Assembly: GCA_018702715.1 (NCBI GenBank)
Contig: JABIYQ010000598.1
Span: 1-10,747, forward strand
Length of the DNA: 10,747 nucleotides
Reading direction: 5' to 3'
From: Desulfobacula sp.
GTDB lineage: Bacteria; Desulfobacterota; Desulfobacteria; Desulfobacterales; Desulfobacteraceae
A model generated the notes under the pieces. The model ran no database searches. It was not told the origin of the DNA and was given only the letters and a program-made list of their open reading frames with translations. This document shows, piece after piece, positions 1-6,845 of this stretch (positions within the stretch are counted from its first letter, which is position 1; the number at the start of each line of letters is the position of its first letter). Made by a program: the position numbers and the translations under genes.

Positions 1-2
1 AA

Positions 3-629
3 TTTTCTCTGCTCAGGTCATTCTTCAATTTTATCAAAGATTCATTTGATTCATCTTTTGCAAATCCATGTGATACCCCAATTTTGAAGAAAACATTCAA
101 AACGGCAAAGGGAAAGTCATGGACAATTCTTGACAGGGATGTTGTCGATGAAATTATTTTCAAAACAGATAATACCAGAAATCGGTTGATGCTGGAACTA
201 ATGGCAAGAGGTGGCATGAGAGTTGGAGAGGTCCTGAAATTAAATGCCAAGAATGTGCATGGTCGTAAACTAATTCTATCTGATCCGAAAAGCGGAAATC
301 AGACTGAGATTGTTTATATCCCTAAAAAAGTAGCAGATCGTTTGCGGGATTATATTTCATCGGTAAAAATAGAAGATAGCAACAGCGTATTCCCTTTTGG
401 ATATACCAGAGCTCGTGAGATAGTTCAAAATGCCGGGAAAATGATAAATGTAAATCTAAAACCCCATGACCTTAGGCGGCATGCTGCCACTTACGCAAGC
501 AGATCAGGAGTTCCGATTGAAATCGTTTCAAAAATAATTCTCAGACATGCCAATCTCACCACACAAAGATACCTTGGAAAAGTTAGTGATACGGAAGCAA
601 TTCATTGGATTGATAATCTTTACAGATAA
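3..629 (+). CDS. Tyrosine recombinase/integrase, 5'-truncated by window edge
   Basis: Site-specific DNA recombinase of the XerC/D-like tyrosine family, cytoplasmic, cutting and rejoining DNA through a tyrosine-linked intermediate. The catalytic set is complete: Arg at 219-221 in GMRVGEV, Lys in DPKSGN, His and Arg in PHDLRRH, His in LRHANL, and the nucleophile Tyr at 570-572 in TTQRYLG. A TTG at 84 could be taken as the start, but the frame is open back to base 3. The upstream residues (LRSFFNFIKD, then NPCDTPI) look like the end of the SAM-like core-binding domain, so the true start lies left of the window. 208 residues are visible. No partner gene or att site is recognisable here. It could belong to an integrated element or be a stand-alone XerA-like enzyme; the PHDLRRH region does not look like an integron IntI. 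Confidence 0.9.
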   Translation, partial: FSLLRSFFNFIKDSFDSSFANPCDTPILKKTFKTAKGKSWTILDRDVVDEIIFKTDNTRNRLMLELMARGGMRVGEVLKLNAKNVHGRKLILSDPKSGNQTEIVYIPKKVADRLRDYISSVKIEDSNSVFPFGYTRAREIVQNAGKMINVNLKPHDLRRHAATYASRSGVPIEIVSKIILRHANLTTQRYLGKVSDTEAIHWIDNLYR

Positions 630-636
630 AATCTTA

Positions 637-660
637 GGGGATTGGTAAAAGCCGATCCCC
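637..660 (+). terminator. Stem-loop after recombinase, possible terminator
   Basis: Ten-base arms GGGGATTGGT and GCCGATCCCC around a four-to-five-base A-rich loop pair with two G-U wobbles, starting 8 bases after the recombinase stop. There is no U-run after the stem, so intrinsic termination would be weak. The rest of the gap up to 855 shows only a 6-bp inverted repeat (GTCTTA at 693-698, TAAGAC at 712-717) and a 12-bp palindrome TTTTGTACAAAA at 832-843. Confidence 0.4.
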
Positions 661-855
661 GAGTTATTCTGAAATACCATATCTTGTGCCAGGTCTTAAT
701 GGCAAACATGGTAAGACTATGAATACAAATGCTCGCTTTAGTGCCATGAAATAACACCTCTTTGAGATATTGAGGAGCTATTTCTTTGCCAATTCTAATA
801 AGAGAAAATATCGAATTAATTTTTATTCAAATTTTGTACAAAAAGAATCAACTCT

Positions 856-1944
856 TTATTCATAGACAGAATAATCCACCCCCCTTATTGCGGCCCGATT
901 TTTAAACCACTCATTTTCATCAGCAGGCGGTGTTACACAATCCTTTTCTTCCTTTCGTTTAAGAATAATGGCTTCTTCTGGACAGGTACTGATACAAAGT
1001 CCACAGCCAATACATTTGTCTTGTATAATGCTGTAAGTTTCTTCATTCTCTTTAATGGCATTAATCTGGCACCTTTCATCAGAACAGATTCCACAACCGG
1101 TGCATAACGCATCATCAATCATGGCATAAAAATGGGAGTTGACACCTTCGGAAAAACCAAATTCATTTACAGATCTTAGTACACCGCAACAGCATCCGCA
1201 GCAATTGCATATATAATGCTGGCCGTTTTGAATATTACTGGCTAAATGCACAAGCCCCGCCTCTTCTGATTTTTTAAGGATTTCATAGGCTTCATCTTTT
1301 GAGACCGCTCTTCCGCCCCAGGGATGATCACCTTCAAAGACACCTGGTACCGGAGCAATGCCCATACAGACTTCAAGTGGTTTTCCACAAGGGTTTTCCA
1401 GAAGTTTTTTTTCTTTTTTGCATATGCACTCATTTACAGCAAAAGACTGGCCCATTTCAATAATTGCTGAAACCTGCTCATAAGGAAGGGTCATTTGATC
1501 ATTTTCAACCTCCTTTTCAATAGGAATTACCTGCATCAGATGAGGAGTATACTTGAAAAACTCTTTCCCAAAGGTATGGTTGTATTCATCACATAATTGA
1601 GCAAATTCCTTGTCCATACTTTTTACTTGGTACTCATAAATACCTAACACCCAGGGTATCATTTTGAAAACTTTGACTTCTCCAAAATCGACACCGAACA
1701 ATTGCCCTTTATTCCACATAGTTTCAAGCTTTTCTGCCAAACCTTCCAAGGGTCTTCTTGTTCTTTCAGAAACCTGTTGAGGTGTTTCAAATGTCAGCCG
1801 TAAATCACAGAATAAATCTGCTTCTTCGGTTGTGAATATTTTTTTTAAAATCTTAATTTCAACACCTGTTTCCGTTTCTGGAAAACCATTAGGAAGTGTA
1901 TCCAGAACCTTTGCTACTTTTTTATAAATCGAATTATCAGTCAT
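856..1944 (-). CDS. Cysteine-rich 4Fe-4S protein with C-terminal 2x[4Fe-4S] ferredoxin domain
   Basis: Probable cytoplasmic electron-transfer or iron-sulfur regulatory protein of 362 residues; exact function unknown. Residues 1-100 are cysteine-poor and mostly helical, possibly a winged-helix-like region (TFETPQQVSERTRRPLEGLAEKL). The middle carries C173, C175, C186 and C193 (CIC-x10-C-x6-C), then C246, C248, C249, C251, C252 and C253 in CNCCGCCCG. The C-terminus holds two ferredoxin motifs: C281-x2-C-x2-C-x4-C292, with a stretched last gap and no Pro, and a canonical C311-x2-C-x2-C-x3-C321-P. There is no signal peptide or membrane segment. The ATG has a good ribosome site, AGGAG, read from 1956 to 1951 on the minus strand. 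I recognise the layout as a recurrent 4Fe-4S binding protein of anaerobic deltaproteobacteria, but know of no demonstrated reaction. Confidence 0.85.
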   Translation of the reverse strand: MTDNSIYKKVAKVLDTLPNGFPETETGVEIKILKKIFTTEEADLFCDLRLTFETPQQVSERTRRPLEGLAEKLETMWNKGQLFGVDFGEVKVFKMIPWVLGIYEYQVKSMDKEFAQLCDEYNHTFGKEFFKYTPHLMQVIPIEKEVENDQMTLPYEQVSAIIEMGQSFAVNECICKKEKKLLENPCGKPLEVCMGIAPVPGVFEGDHPWGGRAVSKDEAYEILKKSEEAGLVHLASNIQNGQHYICNCCGCCCGVLRSVNEFGFSEGVNSHFYAMIDDALCTGCGICSDERCQINAIKENEETYSIIQDKCIGCGLCISTCPEEAIILKRKEEKDCVTPPADENEWFKNRAAIRGVDYSVYE

Positions 1945-2019
1945 GTTTTGACTCCTATTTTTAAATATTAAATATCGGGCTTTTGATTTAACTAAAGTCA
2001 GGCTTTTCCATATGAGTTC

Positions 2020-2037
2020 TCAACATTTGAATGTTGA
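2020..2037. promoter_or_regulatory. 18-bp perfect palindrome, operator-like
   Basis: TCAACATT and AATGTTGA form perfect 8-base arms separated by two bases, about 75 bases upstream of the Fe-S protein ATG and just downstream of a possible leftward promoter. The short spacer and full symmetry suit a dimeric repressor or activator site rather than a hairpin. The regulator is not identifiable from the sequence. Confidence 0.4.
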
Positions 2038-2061
2038 TTGAGGCACAAGATTAATAACATT

Positions 2062-2090
2062 TCAATAACGAATAAAACACGATATGTCAA
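2062..2090 (-). promoter_or_regulatory. Possible sigma70-type promoter for the 4Fe-4S gene
   Basis: On the minus strand a perfect -35 TTGACA (2090-2085) is followed after 17 bases by TATTGA (2067-2062), a weak -10 matching only the first half of TATAAT. It points at the Fe-S gene, leaving a leader of roughly 110 bases that contains the palindrome at 2020-2037. Confidence 0.3.
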
Positions 2091-2140
2091 TATTTGTAAC
2101 TATCTAAATTTTAGAGAAATAAAATTGATTTTTTTAAGAG

Positions 2141-2170
2141 CAGTATTGTGCAATTGATTTCACAATACTG
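2141..2170. repeat. Perfect 10-bp inverted repeat with 10-base spacer
   Basis: CAGTATTGTG and CACAATACTG are exact reverse complements with a 10-base spacer. No U-run follows the stem on either strand, so it is unlikely to be an intrinsic terminator. TGTG-N10-CACA does not have the spacing of a CRP/FNR site. It may be an operator or an RNA hairpin ahead of the possible small frame at 2206. Confidence 0.5.
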
Positions 2171-2494
2171 GGGTAACTGATAATAAATCAAGAGAGGACT
2201 ATAACGTGAAGCCATGTTTTTTTCATAAAAGTGACAACCACAATATCTGGTATTTTCAAATTTCGCATTTAAAAATTTATTCTTCCACAATGAAATATTT
2301 TTATAGAGAGGACTACCTGCAATTTCAAGCCTCATATCCGGGAAGGGAAGACCCTGAAGACTATCCATGTCAGTCCTCATTTTTATAAAACACCCAGCTA
2401 CAAGATATGTGATCCTGTATTTTTTCATTCCCAATAGCAAACTTTATTGGAGGCTATAAATTAATCAAAAAATCGATTTTACAATCACAGGCGC

Positions 2495-2523
2495 TTTACC
2501 TGAAACCAGTATTCGTGTATAAT
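2495..2523 (+). promoter_or_regulatory. Sigma70-type promoter for the CBS-MFS operon
   Basis: TTTACC at 2495-2500 (4 of 6 to consensus), a 17-base spacer, then a perfect TATAAT at 2518-2523. Transcription would start near 2530, about 60 bases before the ATG at 2593 and its strong ribosome site AAGGAGG (2581-2587). Confidence 0.6.
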
Positions 2524-2592
2524 AAAAATATTGTTTGTAACACCTGTGAACGAAACAAATGATAAAACCCGTTCATTCATAAGGAGGATATC

Positions 2593-3048
2593 ATGATCAT
2601 TGCCGAAGATATAATGGAAACCAATGTTATTTGTTTATCCCCGGATACAGAGATCCCAAAAGCTGTTGAAATCCTGTTAAAAAACCATATCAACGGCGTC
2701 CCCGTGGTGAATGACAACAATGAACTTGTGGGTATACTGTGCCAGAGCGACCTGATCTTCCAGCAAAAAACGATGCCCATCCCACCGATTTTTACCATTC
2801 TTGACAGTATCATCCCTTTGTCATCATCCAAAAAACTGGAAGACACCTTAAAAAAAATATCAGCCGCAACCGTTGCCCAAGCTATGATCCAAGACCCTAT
2901 TACGGTATCTGCCGACACCCCATTATCTGAAATCGCAAGCCTTATGGTGGAAAAGCATTTTCACACCCTGCCTGTTGTGGACGGAAAAAAACTTGTAGGC
3001 ATCATTGGTAAGGAAGATGTTTTAAAAACCCTGATACAAAAAGAATAG
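2593..3048 (+). CDS. Two-CBS-domain protein
   Basis: Stand-alone 151-residue Bateman module, cytoplasmic. Tandem CBS domains usually bind adenosine nucleotides and modulate a partner protein. CBS1 spans about residues 1-55 (AEDIMETNVICLSP, then NGVPVVNDNNELVGILCQSDL). CBS2 spans about 95-150 (AQAMIQDPITVSADTPLSEIA, then HTLPVVDGKKLVGIIGKEDVL). Both keep the typical PVV-D-x-LVGI strand and final acidic Asp. A linker with a short Lys-rich helix separates them. There is no fused output domain. Start choice is firm: ATG with AAGGAGG five bases upstream. The transporter gene follows after 7 bases, which suggests that this protein senses nucleotide state for the transporter; that link is inference. 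Confidence 0.9.
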   Translation: MIIAEDIMETNVICLSPDTEIPKAVEILLKNHINGVPVVNDNNELVGILCQSDLIFQQKTMPIPPIFTILDSIIPLSSSKKLEDTLKKISAATVAQAMIQDPITVSADTPLSEIASLMVEKHFHTLPVVDGKKLVGIIGKEDVLKTLIQKE

Positions 3049-3055
3049 GCAACAA

Positions 3056-4381
3056 TTGACACCTACATTTTCCATTCCTAATATCCGTTTGTTCATTGCA
3101 TTTAAAGTTTTTTTTAATTCAAGATTCTATTATCCTGTCTTTACCATTCTGTTCCTTGATTTTGGCCTGACCGTGGCCCAGTTTTCAATTCTTAATGCTG
3201 TCTGGGCAGCCACCATTGTTCTTGCTGAAGTTCCCTCGGGAGCCCTGGCCGATATTATCGGAAGAAAACAATTACTGGTTTTTGCCACATCCATCATGAT
3301 CATTGAGATCGGCATCATCAGTTTTATCCCAAAAACAGATCCTTCCATTATTTTTATTGTTTTTTTGATTAACCGTGTCTTAAGCGGCCTTGCAGAAGCA
3401 GCTGCCAGCGGAGCTGATGAGGCCATTGCCTATGATTCACTGGCAGCAGAAGGTGATGCCGGCCAATGGGGTCGGGTGCTGGAAATCCTCATGCGGTTTC
3501 AATCCATCGGATTTATTATTGCCATGAGTGTAGGCGCTGCCATTTATGATCCAAACCTCCTTGGAAGCGTCTGCCTGTTTTTCAATCTTGATACAAATTT
3601 TTCCCAGGAAACCACCATGCGGTTTCCCTTATACCTGACCTTTATCCTGGCGATCTGTGCATTTATCACTACTCTTAGAATGGATGATCCTGATAAAAAA
3701 TTACCTTCATCCAATGTAAAAAAACCAGAGATTCGGCAGGCTTTCAGCCTGACACTCAAGGCCGGCCTCTGGATTTTAAAAACGCCTTTTGCCCTTTGTG
3801 TGATACTTTTCGGCATGCTTTTTGACGGTATTATCAGAATGGTCGTCACCCTTTCCAGCCAATATTACAGGATGATCGAACTGCCGGAATCCACTTTCGG
3901 TATTATTGGATCACTTGTCGCCATGTTCGGGCTTGTGATTCCTAAAATCGCAAAAAAAATTGCTGAAAATCGTTCCCCCTCATATGCAGTCTGGATCACA
4001 GCCGGGTTAAGCCTTACCGGCCTTATCACCATGAATTTTTTCTGGCCCTATTTAGGATTAATTCCAGCACTCATCACATTCAGCGCCATGTACTTCACCG
4101 GTTTTTTTGTCAGCTTTTATATGAACCAGGTCACATCATCTGACCTGCGGGCAACGGTTTTAAGTTTTAAAGGGTTGGCCTATAACATTTCCTATGGTAT
4201 TTTAGGCATTCTTTATGCCCTTGTTTTAAAAATCAAAAAACAAGGCCTTCAGGCAGAAATTGATGAAAACACCCTTTTTATGGATACTTTTTCCGGGTTC
4301 CCTTTCACCTTTATTCTCTGGTTTATTCTTTTGATCGCAGTATATATTTTTGGTTTTAAAAAACCATTATTTCATCGATAA
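3056..4381 (+). CDS. Major facilitator superfamily transporter
   Basis: Inner-membrane secondary transporter of 441 residues with hydrophobic segments consistent with 12 membrane helices; substrate unknown. MFS motif A follows helix 2 at about residues 62-74 (GALADIIGRKQLL). The helix 4-5 region has NRVLSGLAEA and SGADEAIAYDSL, typical of drug/sugar-efflux-like MFS proteins. It ends in a short basic tail after the last helix (FGFKKPLFHR). The start is TTG at 3056, only 7 bases after the CBS-protein stop. TAGG overlapping that stop is a weak ribosome site, and no nearby in-frame ATG exists before helix 2, so translation is probably coupled to the CBS gene. Confidence 0.85.
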   Translation: MTPTFSIPNIRLFIAFKVFFNSRFYYPVFTILFLDFGLTVAQFSILNAVWAATIVLAEVPSGALADIIGRKQLLVFATSIMIIEIGIISFIPKTDPSIIFIVFLINRVLSGLAEAAASGADEAIAYDSLAAEGDAGQWGRVLEILMRFQSIGFIIAMSVGAAIYDPNLLGSVCLFFNLDTNFSQETTMRFPLYLTFILAICAFITTLRMDDPDKKLPSSNVKKPEIRQAFSLTLKAGLWILKTPFALCVILFGMLFDGIIRMVVTLSSQYYRMIELPESTFGIIGSLVAMFGLVIPKIAKKIAENRSPSYAVWITAGLSLTGLITMNFFWPYLGLIPALITFSAMYFTGFFVSFYMNQVTSSDLRATVLSFKGLAYNISYGILGILYALVLKIKKQGLQAEIDENTLFMDTFSGFPFTFILWFILLIAVYIFGFKKPLFHR

Positions 4382-4402
4382 TGACCAGGGAAAAGCAGTT
4401 AT

Positions 4403-4433
4403 GCTGAACAAAAAACAGATGTAATTGTTCAGC
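4403..4433. repeat. 9-bp perfect inverted repeat at the element end
   Basis: GCTGAACAA (4403-4411) and TTGTTCAGC (4425-4433) are exact reverse complements 13 bases apart. The right arm lies inside the repeat copy starting at 4421. The left arm resembles the opposite end of the same element (compare GCTGAACAATTA at 7518-7529). It may be a junction of two element ends or a simple hairpin after the MFS gene; no U-run follows on the plus strand. Confidence 0.5.
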
Positions 4434-4464
4434 TCGTTAAAAAAAATTATCCCCAAAGCCCTGT
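4421..4464 (+). repeat. Partial copy of the foldback element found at 7393-7530
   Basis: These 44 bases match the reverse complement of 7486-7530 at about 39 of 45 aligned positions with one single-base gap. Shared blocks are TAATTGTTCAGC, CGTTAAAAAAAA and CAAAGCCCTGT. Like the left end of the full element it begins GTAATT. Similarity fades 6 bases before the stop codon of the last pilin gene. Only one end is present, with no foldback stem. Confidence 0.65.
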
Positions 4465-4470
4465 TTGGAC
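4440..4470 (-). terminator. Possible intrinsic terminator of the minor-pilin operon
   Basis: Read on the minus strand directly after the pilin TAG, CCAAA and TTTGG pair around a CAGGGC loop. After a few bases comes a run of eight T. The stem is short (5-6 bp) and its distance from the T-run is a little long. It lies almost entirely within the repeat copy, so the element end may provide termination. Confidence 0.4.
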
Positions 4471-5850
4471 CTACCATTGAAAAGAAGAACTTGCGCCGCT
4501 GCTGCCAAACTTTAAACTGAAATCTGCAAAATATTGTTTACCGCTTGCGGTTGAGGCATAAAAAGCATGAAGTCCAATCTCATCCGGCGTATAGGTACTA
4601 AATTTTATTGTTCTCAGATCATTGTTTTTAATTGGCTGGGAAGAATTGAGTTTCCATTTAACAGGATTATAATGGGCATAATTCCAGCTAATTGTACCTA
4701 AAGGTAGGGCATACGGTATGGCATCCTTGGTATCTGTTCCCTGAACAAATCCGGAAATATAGTTCCCATCAGATTTTTCTTCAAGCTTTAGAAGAATTGT
4801 TGACCAGTCTTTCAGGTCTGATCCATCAATAACACCGTCTGCCGTGGTTAATAGTTTGTAATCTTTCAAAACCAGGTATTTCGTAGATGGTGGTTTTTCC
4901 CATAACACCATATAAACTTTATCATTCATGATCGCATTAAAACCGGAAAGGCCTATATCAAAAGGCCAGGTGGTATCTTTTGACTTAAAATAGGATATCC
5001 CATAAGATTTGAGGTTCCACGGGTAAGTCCAGTCTGGATTCTTAGGAGAAAGCCTGAATGAAATCCCATGCAAAAAATAATCGACTTTATCATCAAGCTT
5101 TATCTTGACCTGTGTTTCATAGCTCAACAATTCACTGTTATCAGTCCAGGCTTTAGCCAGGTCAGGGTTATCAGGATTGGTCTTCCACCATCCAAGGCTT
5201 AAAAGTATGGGAACGTATGTTTTAACTTTTACCCATTTACCTTTACTACCCTTACCTTTGCCTTTACCCTTACCTTTACCGCTACCCGGCACCCAATTCC
5301 ATTTATCCTTTCCTTTATTGCTTTGAAGCCCTAATTTATCTTTTTCAGGTTTTACCTTTTTCCCCCCTTTAAAAGTCCATATGGGATTGAGAACAGGTTT
5401 TCCTTTCTTGTCCAGCGTTGTTAATTTTACGATATCAGTTAAATCACCCCCGCCTGATTTTAAATAATTTGAGGTCAGGTCATATTTTGATTCAAACCAT
5501 GACCCTGAATTGACAATGCCCGTGGAATAAATGATTGTCCGGGAAGAATCTTTTGGATCCACCTTGGTTCTAATAACAAAAGCATCTCCATTGTCCAGCT
5601 TAAACTGGGTATCGGAAGCATAGGTTTTACCGCCTTGCACATTTAATTTAGCATAATTAATGCCTGATTCAGCAAGATAATATGCCCTTGAATTAGCATT
5701 GGCAAAAAGCCCGGTTTCACCGGATCCAGAGGTAAAATAAATGGTGCCGGCACTCATAATCCCGATAATGGTGATTGCGGCAATAAGTCCTATGAGCATG
5801 GCCCCTTTATCATTGTTACATTGCCCGGCATTGTATTTAAATTGATTCAT
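4471..5850 (-). CDS. Large PilX/GspK-like minor pilin with Lys-Gly linker and beta-rich tail
   Basis: Exported pilin-like subunit of 459 residues, last in the cassette. Its 16-residue leader ends in Gly; after the predicted cleavage the mature protein begins AMLIGLIAAITIIG. The Glu at mature position 5 of ordinary pilins is absent, as in PilX/GspK-type subunits, which often cap or initiate the filament. AYYLAESGINYAKL at about 57-69 is the PilX-type helix signature. Residues 189-205 are an alternating Gly-Lys tract. The remaining 250 residues are Trp/Tyr-rich and beta-like (for example DWSTILLKLEEKSDGNYISGF, 348-368) with no cysteine. A concanavalin/LamG-like adhesive tip is a guess. ATG with AAGGAG upstream; 21 bases follow the preceding stop. 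Confidence 0.8.
   Translation of the reverse strand: MNQFKYNAGQCNNDKGAMLIGLIAAITIIGIMSAGTIYFTSGSGETGLFANANSRAYYLAESGINYAKLNVQGGKTYASDTQFKLDNGDAFVIRTKVDPKDSSRTIIYSTGIVNSGSWFESKYDLTSNYLKSGGGDLTDIVKLTTLDKKGKPVLNPIWTFKGGKKVKPEKDKLGLQSNKGKDKWNWVPGSGKGKGKGKGKGSKGKWVKVKTYVPILLSLGWWKTNPDNPDLAKAWTDNSELLSYETQVKIKLDDKVDYFLHGISFRLSPKNPDWTYPWNLKSYGISYFKSKDTTWPFDIGLSGFNAIMNDKVYMVLWEKPPSTKYLVLKDYKLLTTADGVIDGSDLKDWSTILLKLEEKSDGNYISGFVQGTDTKDAIPYALPLGTISWNYAHYNPVKWKLNSSQPIKNNDLRTIKFSTYTPDEIGLHAFYASTASGKQYFADFSLKFGSSGASSSFQW
5236..5286. repeat. Imperfect hexanucleotide tandem repeat inside the PilX-like gene
   Basis: On the plus strand, units of the form TTTACC, CTTACC, TTTGCC and GCTACC recur about eight times, broken once by an extra ACC. 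On the coding strand each hexamer gives Gly-Lys (or Gly-Ser). Unit gain or loss would lengthen or shorten the linker by two residues without shifting the frame. Confidence 0.8.
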
Positions 5851-5871
5851 TACCCCAGCTCCTTTTTATGC

Positions 5872-6399
5872 TCAAGGTAGATTCCTTGGTGCTATTTTAC
5901 CTGTAAATACTGAAGATTTATTATCCACCCCAATAAGTTCCAGTGTAACTCCAATCAATATAGTGGAGCTGCTCCAGGTTGAAGCCGGGGTTGTGTCGTT
6001 ATAGGCATCATAGTATTCAAGCTTAAAATTTTTCACCGAGTCAACAAGGGTTTTTCCATTGCTTGAAAAATCGTCGTATAAAAGGGGATCACCAGAGGTC
6101 TTTCCCCAGGACAATTTATGTGTTTCAAGTATTCCATTTCTATAATTATTATAAACAATGGAATTTGATTTGCCCTGGCCGGATGTCACTGCCGACAGGT
6201 TCCTGAACTCCTTTGAAATTCTTATCATTGCAAGCTGACCTTTATAGGCAACTTCTGAATTGGTTTTTTGGGAAAAAAATGAATCAACAGCATTGATAAT
6301 GCCAAGACTGCCAAATAGAACAAGAATACCTGAAATAATCATCACAACAATTAACTCAATTAATGAAAACCCTGATTTATTTGCAATTAATTTAATCAT
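5872..6399 (-). CDS. PilW/GspJ-like minor pilin
   Basis: Type IV pilus or type II secretion pseudopilin, 175 residues, inserted by its N-terminal helix in the inner membrane. Prepilin motif: a 10-residue leader MIKLIANKSG, then FSLIELIVVMIISGIL with Gly at -1 and Glu at +5. After the helix, YKGQLAMIRISKEFRNL resembles the PilW/MshO/GspJ conserved stretch. The C-terminal part is beta-rich with no cysteine pair. A TTG two codons upstream (6405) is also in frame; I prefer the ATG at 6399. Neither has a strong ribosome site. It starts 8 bases after the preceding gene's stop, so coupling is likely. GspJ and PilW/MshO cannot be told apart here. Confidence 0.8.
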   Translation of the reverse strand: MIKLIANKSGFSLIELIVVMIISGILVLFGSLGIINAVDSFFSQKTNSEVAYKGQLAMIRISKEFRNLSAVTSGQGKSNSIVYNNYRNGILETHKLSWGKTSGDPLLYDDFSSNGKTLVDSVKNFKLEYYDAYNDTTPASTWSSSTILIGVTLELIGVDNKSSVFTGKIAPRNLP

Positions 6400-6407
6400 A
6401 ATCAATT

Positions 6408-6839
6408 CTATTGTTTATGGTATAGTACCGTTAACCTTTCTTTGGAGCTTATTGATTCAATGGTCACTTTTAACAATTCTCCATATTCAGCATCGCCTGA
6501 AGACGCTTTTTGTTCTGAATTGGAAACAAATTTTATAAACCGGTTATGGATCACTTTGTAGTTACCATAGTCATTTTTCTGAGTACTTCCTTCGGTTTTG
6601 CCAATACTGGTTTGCAGCTTCGTAGGGTCTGAAGTATAATTTTTAGAATAATCTGATGTAAGATTTTCAATAATTTCATGGAGCTTTAAAGACTTATCAA
6701 GAGCAAATATGGGTAAAGGGCTTCTTGTGCTGGAAGTATAGACATACTGATACATCATGGTTGCAAAGATTGAAGCAATAACAATTACAACAATTAATTC
6801 AATCAATGTAAATCCATTATTATCTGTTTGTGAATTCAT
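6408..6839 (-). CDS. PilV/GspI-like minor pilin
   Basis: Pilin-like protein of 143 residues with a 9-residue leader MNSQTDNNG followed by FTLIELIVVIVIASIFATMM, a full class-III signal with Glu at +5. The globular part has a helix (LDKSLKLHEIIENLTSDYSKNY) and a beta-rich end (GELLKVTIESISSKERLTVLYH). Assignment to the PilV/GspI/MshD slot rests mainly on its position between the FimT-like and PilW-like genes. ATG start six bases after the upstream stop, with AGGGGG overlapping that stop as ribosome site, so expression is probably coupled. Confidence 0.8.
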   Translation of the reverse strand: MNSQTDNNGFTLIELIVVIVIASIFATMMYQYVYTSSTRSPLPIFALDKSLKLHEIIENLTSDYSKNYTSDPTKLQTSIGKTEGSTQKNDYGNYKVIHNRFIKFVSNSEQKASSGDAEYGELLKVTIESISSKERLTVLYHKQ

Positions 6840-6845
6840 AGCCCC

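Larger units (their letters stand above)
1945..2592. other. Gene-poor intergenic region between divergent genes
   Basis: This 648-base AT-rich stretch separates the divergent Fe-S and CBS-domain genes. It holds two perfect inverted repeats, a promoter-like sequence facing left and one facing right (all listed separately). It also holds one possible small frame on the plus strand, GTG at 2206 to stop at 2388. That frame has a decent ribosome site (GAGAGGA, 2192-2198) and would give 60 aromatic-rich residues with no recognisable family. An 11-base direct repeat AGAGAGGACTA occurs at 2191-2201 and 2305-2315. No RNA gene was recognised. Confidence 0.6.

Noticed and set aside
693..717. GTCTTA/TAAGAC as recombination core site of the recombinase
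   Set aside because: Arms of only 6 bp with a 13-base spacer are short of a typical 9-13 bp arm, 6-8 bp spacer site; may be chance in AT-rich DNA.
2146..2165. CRP/FNR-type binding site
   Set aside because: TGTG and CACA are separated by 10 bases, not the 8 of the CRP site, and the A and T next to the spacer are missing.
2111..2440. 109-codon minus-strand frame in the intergenic gap
   Set aside because: Starts with TTG without a ribosome site, runs across a perfect inverted repeat and has no recognisable protein pattern.
6400..6405. TTG at 6405 as start of the PilW-like gene
   Set aside because: The ATG two codons later gives a normal 10-residue leader; TTG adds nothing and has no better ribosome site.
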